The notes beneath the pieces are model-generated. The model saw only the letters and a list, made by a program, of their open reading frames with translations. It had not been told where the DNA came from and did not search any database. From Advenella incenata (lineage in GTDB: Bacteria > Pseudomonadota > Gammaproteobacteria > Burkholderiales > Burkholderiaceae_B), in contig NZ_SHKO01000004.1 of assembly GCF_004217095.1 (NCBI RefSeq), positions 1 to 64,000 of the forward strand: a stretch of 64,000 nucleotides of DNA, read 5' to 3'. How positions within the stretch are numbered: the stretch's first letter is position 1; each line of letters opens with the position of its first letter. Below are positions 56,846 to 64,000 of the stretch, in pieces. Both the position numbers and the translations under genes were made by a program.

Positions 56846-58693
56846 ATGTCTGAAAAAGATCTGCCACCATCGGACTCCAATGAGCGCCCCTCGCAAAGCG
56901 GGGCAGCGCCGGCAGACCGCCAAGCACCCACTTCCGCGGGAGCAGCAGATGCCGCGGCACAAGGCCATGGCGGGTCAGCTCAGGATAATTCGCAGGCAGG
57001 CACCCAGAGTGCGTCATCCAATCAGCCTAATCCGGTGATCGCCAAGGCGCCGGTCATTACGCAAAAGAAAAATAAAAATATTTCGTGGATCTGGCTGGTA
57101 CCTCTCATTGCTGCGATCATCGGATTGTCTCTGCTGGTGCGTGACTACATGCAGCAGGGACCGGTCGCGACCGTCACCTTCAAAACGGCAGAGGGCCTGG
57201 AAATTGACAAGACCCAGGTACGCTACAAGGATGTGGTGGTAGGTACTGTCACCGACATTACCCTGACCGATGATCACAACTCGGTGCTCGTGAAGGTATC
57301 GTTCAAGCAGAATGCCGAGTTTCTGATGCGCGAAGGGGCCCGGTTCTGGGTGGTCAAGCCGCGCCTGGCAGCCAGTGGCGTGTCCGGGCTGGGCACACTG
57401 GTTTCTGGCGCCTATATCGGCGTGGATATCGACGATTCGCATCAGAGCGAGGCAGAATATCGCAATGAGTTCATTGGACTGGAAAAACCGCCTGAACTGA
57501 TCAGCGGCCGGCCCGGTAAACGGTTTACCATCACGGCTCCCAGCCTCAATTCACTGGATTTGGGCTCGCCGGTCCTGTACCGCCGCCTGGAAGTCGGGCA
57601 GGTGATCAACTACACGCTCAGCAAGGATGGCAAGGGCGTTGAAGTCCAGATTTTCGTTGATGCGCCCTATGACCGCTTTGTCACCAAGGACAGCCGCTTC
57701 TGGAATGCCAGCGGCGTTGACCTGTCCCTGAACGCGGGCGGGCTCAATCTGAAAACGCAGTCGCTGGTATCCGTGCTGGCTGGCGGGATTTCTTTCGGCC
57801 AGTTACCGCTGGTCGATGAAAAGGCGCAGCCAGAGCCTGCTCCTGACGGGACCCGATTTGTACTGAATCCGTCAGAAGACAAGGCCCTGGCCAGGCCCGA
57901 CGGGCTTGCCTTTCCGATACGCATGAAGTTCGACAAGTCGGTCAGGGGATTGCAGACAGGTTCAGCCATCGATTTCAAAGGTATTCTTCTGGGCGAAGTC
58001 AAAAATATCTCCATGGAGTTTGATATTGCCACCAAAGAAACCACGGTGATTGTCGATGGCGTGATCTATGAAAATCGCCTGGGCGCAGCGATACCGGAAG
58101 CACAGCGGCGCGATAAAAATGGCGAGGCGCTTCATGATGTAGCACTCAAGGAATTTGTCAGTAGTGGCATCCAGGCACAACTGCGTTTTGCCAATATTTT
58201 TACCGGCCAGCTGTATGTTGCGTTGGACTATTTCCCTGAAATGGCCAAAAAGCCGCCGGTTCCCGACGTGAACAAGCAGCCTGTGGAAATTGCCACCGTT
58301 CCTGGCAGCTTTGACGAACTGCAACAGCAATTGAATGTCATTGTCGAAAAATTGAAAAACCTGCCGATAGACTCTATCGGTCATTCGCTTGACGAGACGC
58401 TGCAAAGCATATCCAAACTGGCCCGGACACTGGATACCACCATGGTCCCGGCGCTGACCACGACGGTGCAGAAGGCCGGTCGTTCACTGGAGGGCGTCAA
58501 TAAGACCATGGGCAGCGTTCGTGGCGTTGTTGCCGACGAGAGCCCGGTCATGCTGCAGTTCAATGGCATGATCAAGGAACTGTCGCGGGCGGCCAAGTCC
58601 ATTCGAAGCCTGGGCGACTATCTTCAGGCTGAGCCCAGCTCGCTGATCCGAGGCCGCTCGCAAGATAATATCCCGTTCAAGGAAAGTCAATGA
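56846..58693 (+). CDS. pqiB: MCE-domain protein PqiB
   Basis: 615 residues. The N-terminal 75 residues are polar and low in complexity (Ser, Ala, Gln, Pro), longer than in E. coli PqiB. One membrane helix follows (ISWIWLVPLIAAIIGLSLLV). Three MCE domains follow: GPVATVTFKTAEGLEIDKTQ, PGKRFTITAPSLNSLDLGS and FPIRMKFDKSVRGLQTGSA. The last 150 residues are a helical tail expected to form the periplasmic needle. GGAG precedes the start. Its end overlaps pqiC by four bases. Confidence 0.94.
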   Translation: MSEKDLPPSDSNERPSQSGAAPADRQAPTSAGAADAAAQGHGGSAQDNSQAGTQSASSNQPNPVIAKAPVITQKKNKNISWIWLVPLIAAIIGLSLLVRDYMQQGPVATVTFKTAEGLEIDKTQVRYKDVVVGTVTDITLTDDHNSVLVKVSFKQNAEFLMREGARFWVVKPRLAASGVSGLGTLVSGAYIGVDIDDSHQSEAEYRNEFIGLEKPPELISGRPGKRFTITAPSLNSLDLGSPVLYRRLEVGQVINYTLSKDGKGVEVQIFVDAPYDRFVTKDSRFWNASGVDLSLNAGGLNLKTQSLVSVLAGGISFGQLPLVDEKAQPEPAPDGTRFVLNPSEDKALARPDGLAFPIRMKFDKSVRGLQTGSAIDFKGILLGEVKNISMEFDIATKETTVIVDGVIYENRLGAAIPEAQRRDKNGEALHDVALKEFVSSGIQAQLRFANIFTGQLYVALDYFPEMAKKPPVPDVNKQPVEIATVPGSFDELQQQLNVIVEKLKNLPIDSIGHSLDETLQSISKLARTLDTTMVPALTTTVQKAGRSLEGVNKTMGSVRGVVADESPVMLQFNGMIKELSRAAKSIRSLGDYLQAEPSSLIRGRSQDNIPFKESQ

Positions 58694-59346
58694 TGATCCG
58701 TAATCTGTCTGCAGCCCTGCGGCCATTGGCGCTGGTCGCCGTTGCCGCCATGCTTGGCGCCTGCGCTTCTGCGCCCACGCAGTATTACACGCTGGCCGCC
58801 AGCGACCCGGCCGGTGTGCAGGGCACGGCGCGATACGGCGTCAATATTCATGATGTGACCATTCCCGATGTCGTGGACAAACCGCAATTGATGATTCGCA
58901 GTTCAACCGATTCGTCGGCCGTGGTCCCGCTCAACGGATCCCGCTGGGCGGGCTCGTTGCAGGATGAAATCCAGAAAACACTATCGGCGAACCTGGTGAG
59001 CCGCCTTGGGGCAATCAATATCCAGGGCATTACCGGCAGTGAACAGAAGCTGCCGGTTTGGCTGATACAGACCACCTTTCATCGCTTTGATATGATTTTG
59101 AACAAAGCGGCAGTGATTGACGCCACCTGGCGCATCAGTCCGGTGCGCATGGGTGTACAATCATCCCGCGTCTGCCAGACCAGAATCCAGGTTCAGGCCG
59201 ACAGCGGCGTGGATGCGCTGGTGCATAGCCAGTCGCAGGCGCTGGCCCTATTGTCCGATGTGATTGCGGGGGCCATCGATGGCCATACCCAGGTGCGCAC
59301 GACCGATGGCGCCCAGATTCAGTCGTTGGGATGTCATTCGGGTTAG
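58690..59346 (+). CDS. pqiC: PqiC-type auxiliary lipoprotein
   Basis: 218 residues. A lipoprotein signal with lipobox LGAC (PLALVAVAAMLGACASAPTQ) is followed by YYTLAAS, the hallmark of ABC-type transport auxiliary (DUF330/PqiC) lipoproteins. It should sit in the outer membrane and dock the PqiB needle. The ATGA overlap with pqiB indicates coupled translation. Confidence 0.92.
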   Translation: MMIRNLSAALRPLALVAVAAMLGACASAPTQYYTLAASDPAGVQGTARYGVNIHDVTIPDVVDKPQLMIRSSTDSSAVVPLNGSRWAGSLQDEIQKTLSANLVSRLGAINIQGITGSEQKLPVWLIQTTFHRFDMILNKAAVIDATWRISPVRMGVQSSRVCQTRIQVQADSGVDALVHSQSQALALLSDVIAGAIDGHTQVRTTDGAQIQSLGCHSG

Positions 59347-59440
59347 AATGCGGCCACTTCTTGCGTTGCCTGTCGGGGGTGCCAGTTGTTGCGCAACCCC
59401 GTGGCATTCCAAGAGACATTGTTTTTCCAAAGGTTTATCC

Positions 59441-60598
59441 ATGAAATTGAAGACTACCGTTTGTGTCGGCCTGCTTGCCGCAACCCTTACGCCACTGGCT
59501 TTCGCGGACGTGACCGTGGGCATTACGCTTTCGACTACCGGCCCGGCTGCAGCCATTGGCATCCAGTCGCGCAATGCGATTGATCTGTGGCCCAAAACGC
59601 TGGGCGGCGAGCCCGCCAAATATATCGTACTTGACGACGGTACAGATGTCAGCAAAGCAGTGCGAAATGCCCGCAAGCTCACTTCAGAAGACAAAATCGA
59701 TATTCTGGTAGGACCCAATACGACCGCTGCTGCACTGGCGATTCTGGACGTTCTGAAGGAAACGAAAACGCCCATGGTCGCCCTGGCCGCGTCAGCCGCC
59801 ATTGTGACACCGCCCGATGACCCTGGTCGCCACTGGGCCTTCAAAATGCCGCAGAACGACAGTCTGATGGCCCAGGTGCTGGTCGAAGACATGGTCAAGA
59901 AAGGCTTCAAGAAAATCGCCTTTATCGGTTACGCCGATTCGTACGGAGAAAACTGGTGGAAGGAATTTTCTAACCTGGCTGTCGGTAAGGTTGATGTGGT
60001 TGCTCGCGAGTCGTATCAGCGGACCGATCCGTCGGTAACCGGGCAGGTGCTCAAGCTGATGGCCGCCAAGCCCGATGCCATTCTGATTGCCGGTTCCGGC
60101 ACGCCTGCCGTGCTTCCTGGAAAGACGCTCAAGCAACGCGGCTATAAAGGGGTCATCTATCAGACCCATGGCATTGGTACGCTGGAGTTTTTGCAAGTGG
60201 GTGGCAAGGATGTAGAGGGAACCTTGTTTCCTACCGGACCGGGTGTGGTCGCAAAAGGGTTGCCCGATAGCAATCCGGTCAAGAAAGTGGCTAGCGAGTT
60301 TACTGAAAAATACGAAGCGAAATATGGCGCCAATTCAGCTACGCAGTTTGCCGGCGATGCCTGGGGGGCGTATATGGTACTGGACAATGCTGTGAAGCAG
60401 GCGCTACAGCACAAAGTGCAGCCGGGTACACCGCAGTTTCGCAGTGCCTTGCGCGACGCCATTGAATCGACCAAAGAGCTCACCGTACCCAATGGCGTGT
60501 TGAATATTTCAGCCAAGGATCACCAGGGCTTTGATAACCGCGCCCGTGTCATGGGAAAAATTGAGGACGGCCGTTTCCAGTATGCAGCAGACAAATGA
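59441..60598 (+). CDS. Branched-chain amino acid-type ABC transporter substrate-binding protein
   Basis: 385 residues. A Sec signal peptide (KTTVCVGLLAATLTPLAFA) is followed by DVTVGITLSTTGPAAAIGIQ, typical of LivJ/LivK-type periplasmic receptors (peripla-BP-6). KKIAFIGYADSYGENWW and YQTHGIGTLEFLQVGG are conserved segments. The ligand may be an amino acid, an aromatic acid or an amide. No permease or ATPase genes are adjacent on either side, so it acts with a transporter encoded elsewhere. The frame runs back to 59264 inside pqiC; ATG 59441 places the signal peptide correctly. Confidence 0.9.
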   Translation: MKLKTTVCVGLLAATLTPLAFADVTVGITLSTTGPAAAIGIQSRNAIDLWPKTLGGEPAKYIVLDDGTDVSKAVRNARKLTSEDKIDILVGPNTTAAALAILDVLKETKTPMVALAASAAIVTPPDDPGRHWAFKMPQNDSLMAQVLVEDMVKKGFKKIAFIGYADSYGENWWKEFSNLAVGKVDVVARESYQRTDPSVTGQVLKLMAAKPDAILIAGSGTPAVLPGKTLKQRGYKGVIYQTHGIGTLEFLQVGGKDVEGTLFPTGPGVVAKGLPDSNPVKKVASEFTEKYEAKYGANSATQFAGDAWGAYMVLDNAVKQALQHKVQPGTPQFRSALRDAIESTKELTVPNGVLNISAKDHQGFDNRARVMGKIEDGRFQYAADK

Positions 60599-60663
60599 TG
60601 CAGATCGTCACTGTGTTGTATGGTGTGCTATAAGCCGTTGAATTTAAGTTGATAGTTGAGCAG

Positions 60664-60703
60664 GGACCGCATCTTTGTGCCAGACAGGATGCGGTCCTTT
60701 TTC
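60664..60703 (+). terminator. Terminator of the substrate-binding protein gene
   Basis: GGACCGCAT pairs perfectly with ATGCGGTCC around a 16-nt loop, followed by TTTTTCTT. It lies 66 nt after the stop. Confidence 0.88.
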
Positions 60704-60822
60704 TTGCCTGAAGCCAGAAAATATACTGGCATCACACAGGTCCGATTGCAAGTGTGATAGCAGTTGATGAATGCAGTGGCGCCGGCTGGGGAAATTTATC
60801 CTCGCAAGCCAGGCGCCATTTA

Positions 60823-61824
60823 CTACTGCGCTGTGGCGCCGGAGATTTTGACGATCTCCTTGTATTTTGCCATTTCACTTTTGACCTTCGCGGCAAACTC
60901 CTCGGGAGAGGAAGGTTTGGTATCCGAACCCATGGTCAGCAATTGTTTCTTGACGGCTTCGTCCTGCATTGCTGTGGCAAACGCCTGGTGCAATGTGTTG
61001 ACCACCGCATCGGGTGTGCCGCCTGTGGCAAAAATACCGAACCATGTGCTGATGTCAAAATCCTTGATGCCGGACGCTTCCATGGTCGGCACATCTTTCA
61101 TGATGTCCGATGTCGCTTTGGTGGTCAGGGCCAGGGCACGCACCTTGCCGTCATTGACCAGAGGCAGGGCAGAGGCCAGGTTATCAAACATAAACTGGGT
61201 CTGGTCCGACAGGAGCGAGAGCTTGGCGGGGCTGGCGCCCTGATAGGGGACGTGTACAGCATCAATGCCGGTACGCTGCTTGAGCAGTTCGCCGGCAAGA
61301 TGGCCCGCACTGCCATTGCCGCCCGAAGCGTAATTGAGCTTGCCGGGATTGCTTTTGGCGTATTCGAGCAGCGATGCGACATCCTTGATGTTGTTTTTGT
61401 CCGAGAATGCCGTACTCACGACCAGAACGTTGGGTACTTCTGATACCAGCAATACAGGTTCGAAATCCTTCACCGGATCGTAATTGAGGCTTTTGTACAG
61501 CCACGGGTTGATGGCGTGTGTGGCGACCGCACCCATGACAATGGAATAGCCATCGGGCTTGGCACGCGCGACCATGGTTGCGCCAATATTGCCGCCTGCA
61601 CCCGGTTTGTTTTCCACAATAATGGTTTGTTTCAGCGTTTTGCCTGCATGTTCGGCCAGCAGACGCGCTACGCCGTCGAGCGGGCCGCCAGGAGAATAGG
61701 GCACAACAAAGGTAATTGGCTTGGTCGGATACGATTTTTCCTGAGCCATGACCGGTTGCAGCAGGGCGGCACCCATCAGGGTGGCCAGTGCGCTTTTTAA
61801 CAGCGTTCGTTTTGTCTGATTCAT
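60823..61824 (-). CDS. Bug family (TTT-type) substrate-binding protein
   Basis: 333 residues. A signal peptide (LLKSALATLMGAALLQPVMA) is followed by KSYPTKPITFVVPYSPGGPL and DGVARLLAEHAGKTLKQT, then ENKPGAGGNIGATMVARAKP, the signature of Bug periplasmic receptors (TctC-like), which bind carboxylates and are greatly expanded in Bordetella and relatives. No TctA/TctB membrane genes are adjacent. The frame runs back to 61932; ATG 61824 has AGGAAA upstream. Confidence 0.92.
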   Translation of the reverse strand: MNQTKRTLLKSALATLMGAALLQPVMAQEKSYPTKPITFVVPYSPGGPLDGVARLLAEHAGKTLKQTIIVENKPGAGGNIGATMVARAKPDGYSIVMGAVATHAINPWLYKSLNYDPVKDFEPVLLVSEVPNVLVVSTAFSDKNNIKDVASLLEYAKSNPGKLNYASGGNGSAGHLAGELLKQRTGIDAVHVPYQGASPAKLSLLSDQTQFMFDNLASALPLVNDGKVRALALTTKATSDIMKDVPTMEASGIKDFDISTWFGIFATGGTPDAVVNTLHQAFATAMQDEAVKKQLLTMGSDTKPSSPEEFAAKVKSEMAKYKEIVKISGATAQ

Positions 61825-61959
61825 TACTTTTTCCTGGAAAATAAGGGGCCGGTGTCGTATGAGCAAACCACGCCAGCATGCTTTCGGGTACGGACTGCCA
61901 GCGTCCCTGCTCTGCAATGCGATGGCCATCATACGGCGCCGACCGAGGCTGCAGCCGTA

Positions 61960-62406
61960 TCAGTGGCTGCCGGTACTGCCAAAACCGCCAGTGCCACGTT
62001 CGCTTTGTGTAAATTGTTCGACGACATTGAACGAGACTTGCATGACGGGTACGACGACCAGTTGCGCGATGCGCTCCATGGGTTTTAAAACAAAAGACGT
62101 CTGGCTACGATTCCAGACCGACACCATCAAGGGACCCTGATAGTCGGCATCGATCAGCCCGACCAGATTGCCCAGCACGATGCCGTTTTTATGTCCCAGA
62201 CCCGAACGTGGCAAAATCATGGCCGCATAGCCGGGATCCTGCAAATAAATGGAAATGCCGGTAGGCACCAGCAGCGAGGCGCCGGGCGCCAGGGTTTGTT
62301 CCTGTTCTACGCAGGCACGCAAATCCAGTCCGGCCGAACCGGGAGTGGCATAAGTGGGCAACTGGTCGCGCATGCGCTCGTCTAAAATTTTGACATCAAG
62401 TTTCAT
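61960..62406 (-). CDS. dut: dUTP pyrophosphatase (dUTPase)
   Basis: 148 residues, trimeric dUTPase. It hydrolyses dUTP to dUMP, keeping uracil out of DNA. The conserved motifs are visible: [59 protein letters not shown] and the C-terminal arm [10 protein letters not shown]. Its ATG overlaps the upstream gene stop by four bases (ATGA), so the two are coupled. It lies in a unit with coaBC, the common dfp-dut arrangement. Confidence 0.96.
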   Translation of the reverse strand: MKLDVKILDERMRDQLPTYATPGSAGLDLRACVEQEQTLAPGASLLVPTGISIYLQDPGYAAMILPRSGLGHKNGIVLGNLVGLIDADYQGPLMVSVWNRSQTSFVLKPMERIAQLVVVPVMQVSFNVVEQFTQSERGTGGFGSTGSH

Positions 62407-62918
62407 GTTTGTTTCTTGGTTTTGACCGAAGTGGGAAATCGTTTGGCGGCATTGCGAATCCGCCTGAAAATAATAAACAGGATCACCAGAATGAAGATCA
62501 GCGGTCCGCCCATGCCGTCCATATTCAGGCCGCCAGGGCCCACGCCATTGGCCAGGATAAAAACGGCCACGGCAATCAATCCTGCCACCAGGGCAAAGGG
62601 AAAGGGCTGGCTTTTTTTCGTGGCCGGTGCCGCAGGTCGGGTTTCAAACCCGGTGTGCTGCTTGCCGCTGGGTGGCACGGGAAAGCCGATATCAGCCTGA
62701 GGGCTGATCGCCGTTGGCGCCCCGGCTCCGGCGTTGCGTGGCGTGCCGGCGGGCGTCGCTTTGCTCTTGCCTCGCGCTGTCGTATCAACCAACTGCGACG
62801 GAAAGCCCGAAGAAAAATCCGGGTTTACTGCCTGTTCCTTCATATCAAAATGGCGACTGAGTTCTTCTACATAACTGGCAAAGTCGCCATTTCTGGGTTC
62901 GCGGTAGTCCATATTCAT
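62403..62918 (-). CDS. Unrecognised membrane protein between dedA and dut
   Basis: 171 residues; I do not recognise the family. Residues 1-105 are polar and probably disordered, rich in Pro, Ala and Gly (for example [12 protein letters not shown]). Two membrane helices follow ([20 protein letters not shown] and [18 protein letters not shown]) with a short glycine-rich loop, then a lysine-rich tail. This suggests a small inner membrane protein with a long cytoplasmic N-terminus. GGAG precedes ATG 62918. It overlaps dut by four bases and lies 55 nt after the DedA gene. Confidence 0.75.
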   Translation of the reverse strand: MNMDYREPRNGDFASYVEELSRHFDMKEQAVNPDFSSGFPSQLVDTTARGKSKATPAGTPRNAGAGAPTAISPQADIGFPVPPSGKQHTGFETRPAAPATKKSQPFPFALVAGLIAVAVFILANGVGPGGLNMDGMGGPLIFILVILFIIFRRIRNAAKRFPTSVKTKKQT

Positions 62919-62973
62919 TGTTGCACTCCATTGGCTGTCACTGCGTGGATAGCTGCGTGCTGCTGCGCCGGCC

Positions 62974-63597
62974 TCACTGCTTGTCCAGCGGCTGGCGCGC
63001 AGCTCGCCGTCGTCTTGAAACGATAGCGATAATACACACTACTGCCAGTATCGCTAGTATGGCGACGCTGCCTGTGGCGCCCAGCGCATCGGCTCCGCGC
63101 ACGCCCAGATAACCGGGCAACAGCAACCATGGGAACCAGATCACTGCCGACAGTACATTGGCCAGCTGAAATCGCCCCTGTGGCATCTTCATTATGCCAG
63201 CCATGCCCGGGATTAGCGAGCGGAATGCGCCCATGAAGCGACCGGCAAATACTGCCAGAAAGCCATATCGGTAAAACAGCAGACGGGCACGCGCCACCGA
63301 GCGTCGGCGTTTGCGCAGGGCGTTGCTTTTAAGCAGGGCGGGGCCGTAGGCATTGCCGATCCAGTAGGAAATCGCATCGCCCAGGATGGCGCCGGCTATT
63401 CCCCACAACAGTACCCCGGTAAATTCGAGCGTACCGTTGGCAATCAGTATACCGGTCAGCGGCAGAATGACGGTCGCAGGCACAAATAACCCGACGATCA
63501 GCAGCGATTCTCCGAACGACACCAGGCCGATAACCGGCCCGGCCCAGTGTTGATGCAGGGTGATAAATGCAAGAATCTGATCAATATAGGGTTGCAT
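62974..63597 (-). CDS. DedA family inner membrane protein
   Basis: 207 residues. DedA/VTT-fold proteins are inner membrane proteins implicated in undecaprenyl phosphate or lipid scrambling and in envelope homeostasis. Family features are GPVIGLVSFGESLLIVGLFV, ILGDAISYWIGNAYG and the FAGRFMGAFRSLIPGMAGIM block with its conserved Arg and Pro. It lies 33 nt after coaBC. Confidence 0.9.
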   Translation of the reverse strand: MQPYIDQILAFITLHQHWAGPVIGLVSFGESLLIVGLFVPATVILPLTGILIANGTLEFTGVLLWGIAGAILGDAISYWIGNAYGPALLKSNALRKRRRSVARARLLFYRYGFLAVFAGRFMGAFRSLIPGMAGIMKMPQGRFQLANVLSAVIWFPWLLLPGYLGVRGADALGATGSVAILAILAVVCIIAIVSRRRRAARQPLDKQ

Positions 63598-63630
63598 CGG
63601 CGATCGGGGTGACGCGGCCAGGGCCGGCGA

Positions 63631-64000
63631 TCAAAGGCTTGTGGGGGCGTCAGACTTGACGGTGCGATTGGCGATCTCTGCGATCAGTCGGCGGGCGGCA
63701 TCCAGTTTATCCAGCACGGGCAGGGGGTGGCTACCCTGATCGTCGAACAGCACCATACGGGACTGATCCGACTCCATGGTTTCCTGGGCCAGATTGCCGA
63801 CCAGCAGGGGGATTTTTTTTCGTTTGCGCTTGGCTTCGGCATAGTCGTGCAGGTTTTCTGTTTCAGCGGCAAAACCAACGCACCATGGGCCATGGGCCAG
63901 GGCGGCCACTTCAGCCAAAATATCCGGATTTTCGGTCAGCGTCAGATCCAGGCCGCTTTGATTGCCGGTTTTTTTTACTTTCTGAGCTTGCGCATTGCTG
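63631..64000 (-). CDS. coaBC: Coenzyme A biosynthesis bifunctional protein CoaBC (C-terminal part)
   Basis: Partial: the frame is open to the right edge of the window, giving the last 122 or so residues. The segment KKTGNQSGLDLTLTENPDIL, then HGPWCVGFAAET and a lysine-rich KRKRKKIPLLVGN is the end of the phosphopantothenate-cysteine ligase (CoaB) domain. The full protein also has an N-terminal decarboxylase (CoaC) domain, outside the window. It starts the coaBC-dedA-unknown-dut unit. Confidence 0.9.
   Translation of the reverse strand, partial: SNAQAQKVKKTGNQSGLDLTLTENPDILAEVAALAHGPWCVGFAAETENLHDYAEAKRKRKKIPLLVGNLAQETMESDQSRMVLFDDQGSHPLPVLDKLDAARRLIAEIANRTVKSDAPTSL

Noticed and set aside
59441-61824. 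Orphan solute-binding proteins as a new transport system
   Set aside because: Solitary Bug and Liv-type receptors are common in Alcaligenaceae and usually share transporters encoded elsewhere.

Overview
The window is a chromosomal segment, mostly housekeeping, from a betaproteobacterium of the order Burkholderiales, most likely family Alcaligenaceae (an Advenella- or Bordetella-like organism). This is inferred from gene content and order, because no rRNA is present: a Bug-type solute receptor, DUF3579 and DUF455 proteins, argF/argG next to rpsT-murJ, lpxK-trm112-kdsB-adk, and APS-type CysH with a CysN that lacks a CysC domain. About sixty protein genes and one tRNA-Val(UAC) are supported. I see no insertion sequence, prophage, CRISPR array or rRNA operon.

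Layout. 1-1141: the 3' end of an unrecognised gene overlapping a membrane acyltransferase gene. 1306-9015: amino acid and hydroxyacid metabolism (PLP-dependent deaminase/aldolase-like enzyme, D-amino acid dehydrogenase, DUF455 protein, D-2-hydroxyacid dehydrogenase, GMC oxidoreductase) with a DUF1851/Tdi1-like protein and a TM2 protein. 9472-17129: sulfate assimilation, with cysH-cysD-cysN on + converging on sbp-cysT-cysW-cysA on -. Sulfate is imported, activated to APS and reduced directly; no APS kinase is seen and sulfite reductase must lie elsewhere. 17453-22989: TerC/CBS/CorC protein, SbmA-like ABC exporter, GNAT enzyme, SirB protein, TSUP transporter. 23151-29583: rnr-rlmB, a cystathionine gamma-synthase-family enzyme, hupB, a DUF808 protein and tRNA-Val.

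30115-39236: two small unrecognised genes, sbcD-sbcC, then a response regulator, a sensor kinase and kup; the kinase and kup overlap by one base. 39599-45022: argG, argF, DUF3579, rpsT, murJ. 45105-48798: lpxK-trm112-kdsB-adk-SDR on -, ending in a strong terminator that abuts the murJ start. 49383-55476: xseA, sodB, a lipoprotein, a DUF192 protein, a cold-shock protein, clpS-clpA. 55479-59346: pqiABC. 59441-61824: two solute-binding proteins without transporters beside them. 61960-64000: coaBC (partial)-dedA-unknown membrane protein-dut on -.

No clearly new multi-gene system is visible. The observations most worth checking are the kinase-kup overlap together with a 10-bp inverted repeat upstream of the regulator, the unrecognised small gene pair next to sbcDC with a palindrome between them, the paired DnaA-box-like sites upstream of xseA, the terminator at the murJ start codon, and several short tandem repeats between genes.
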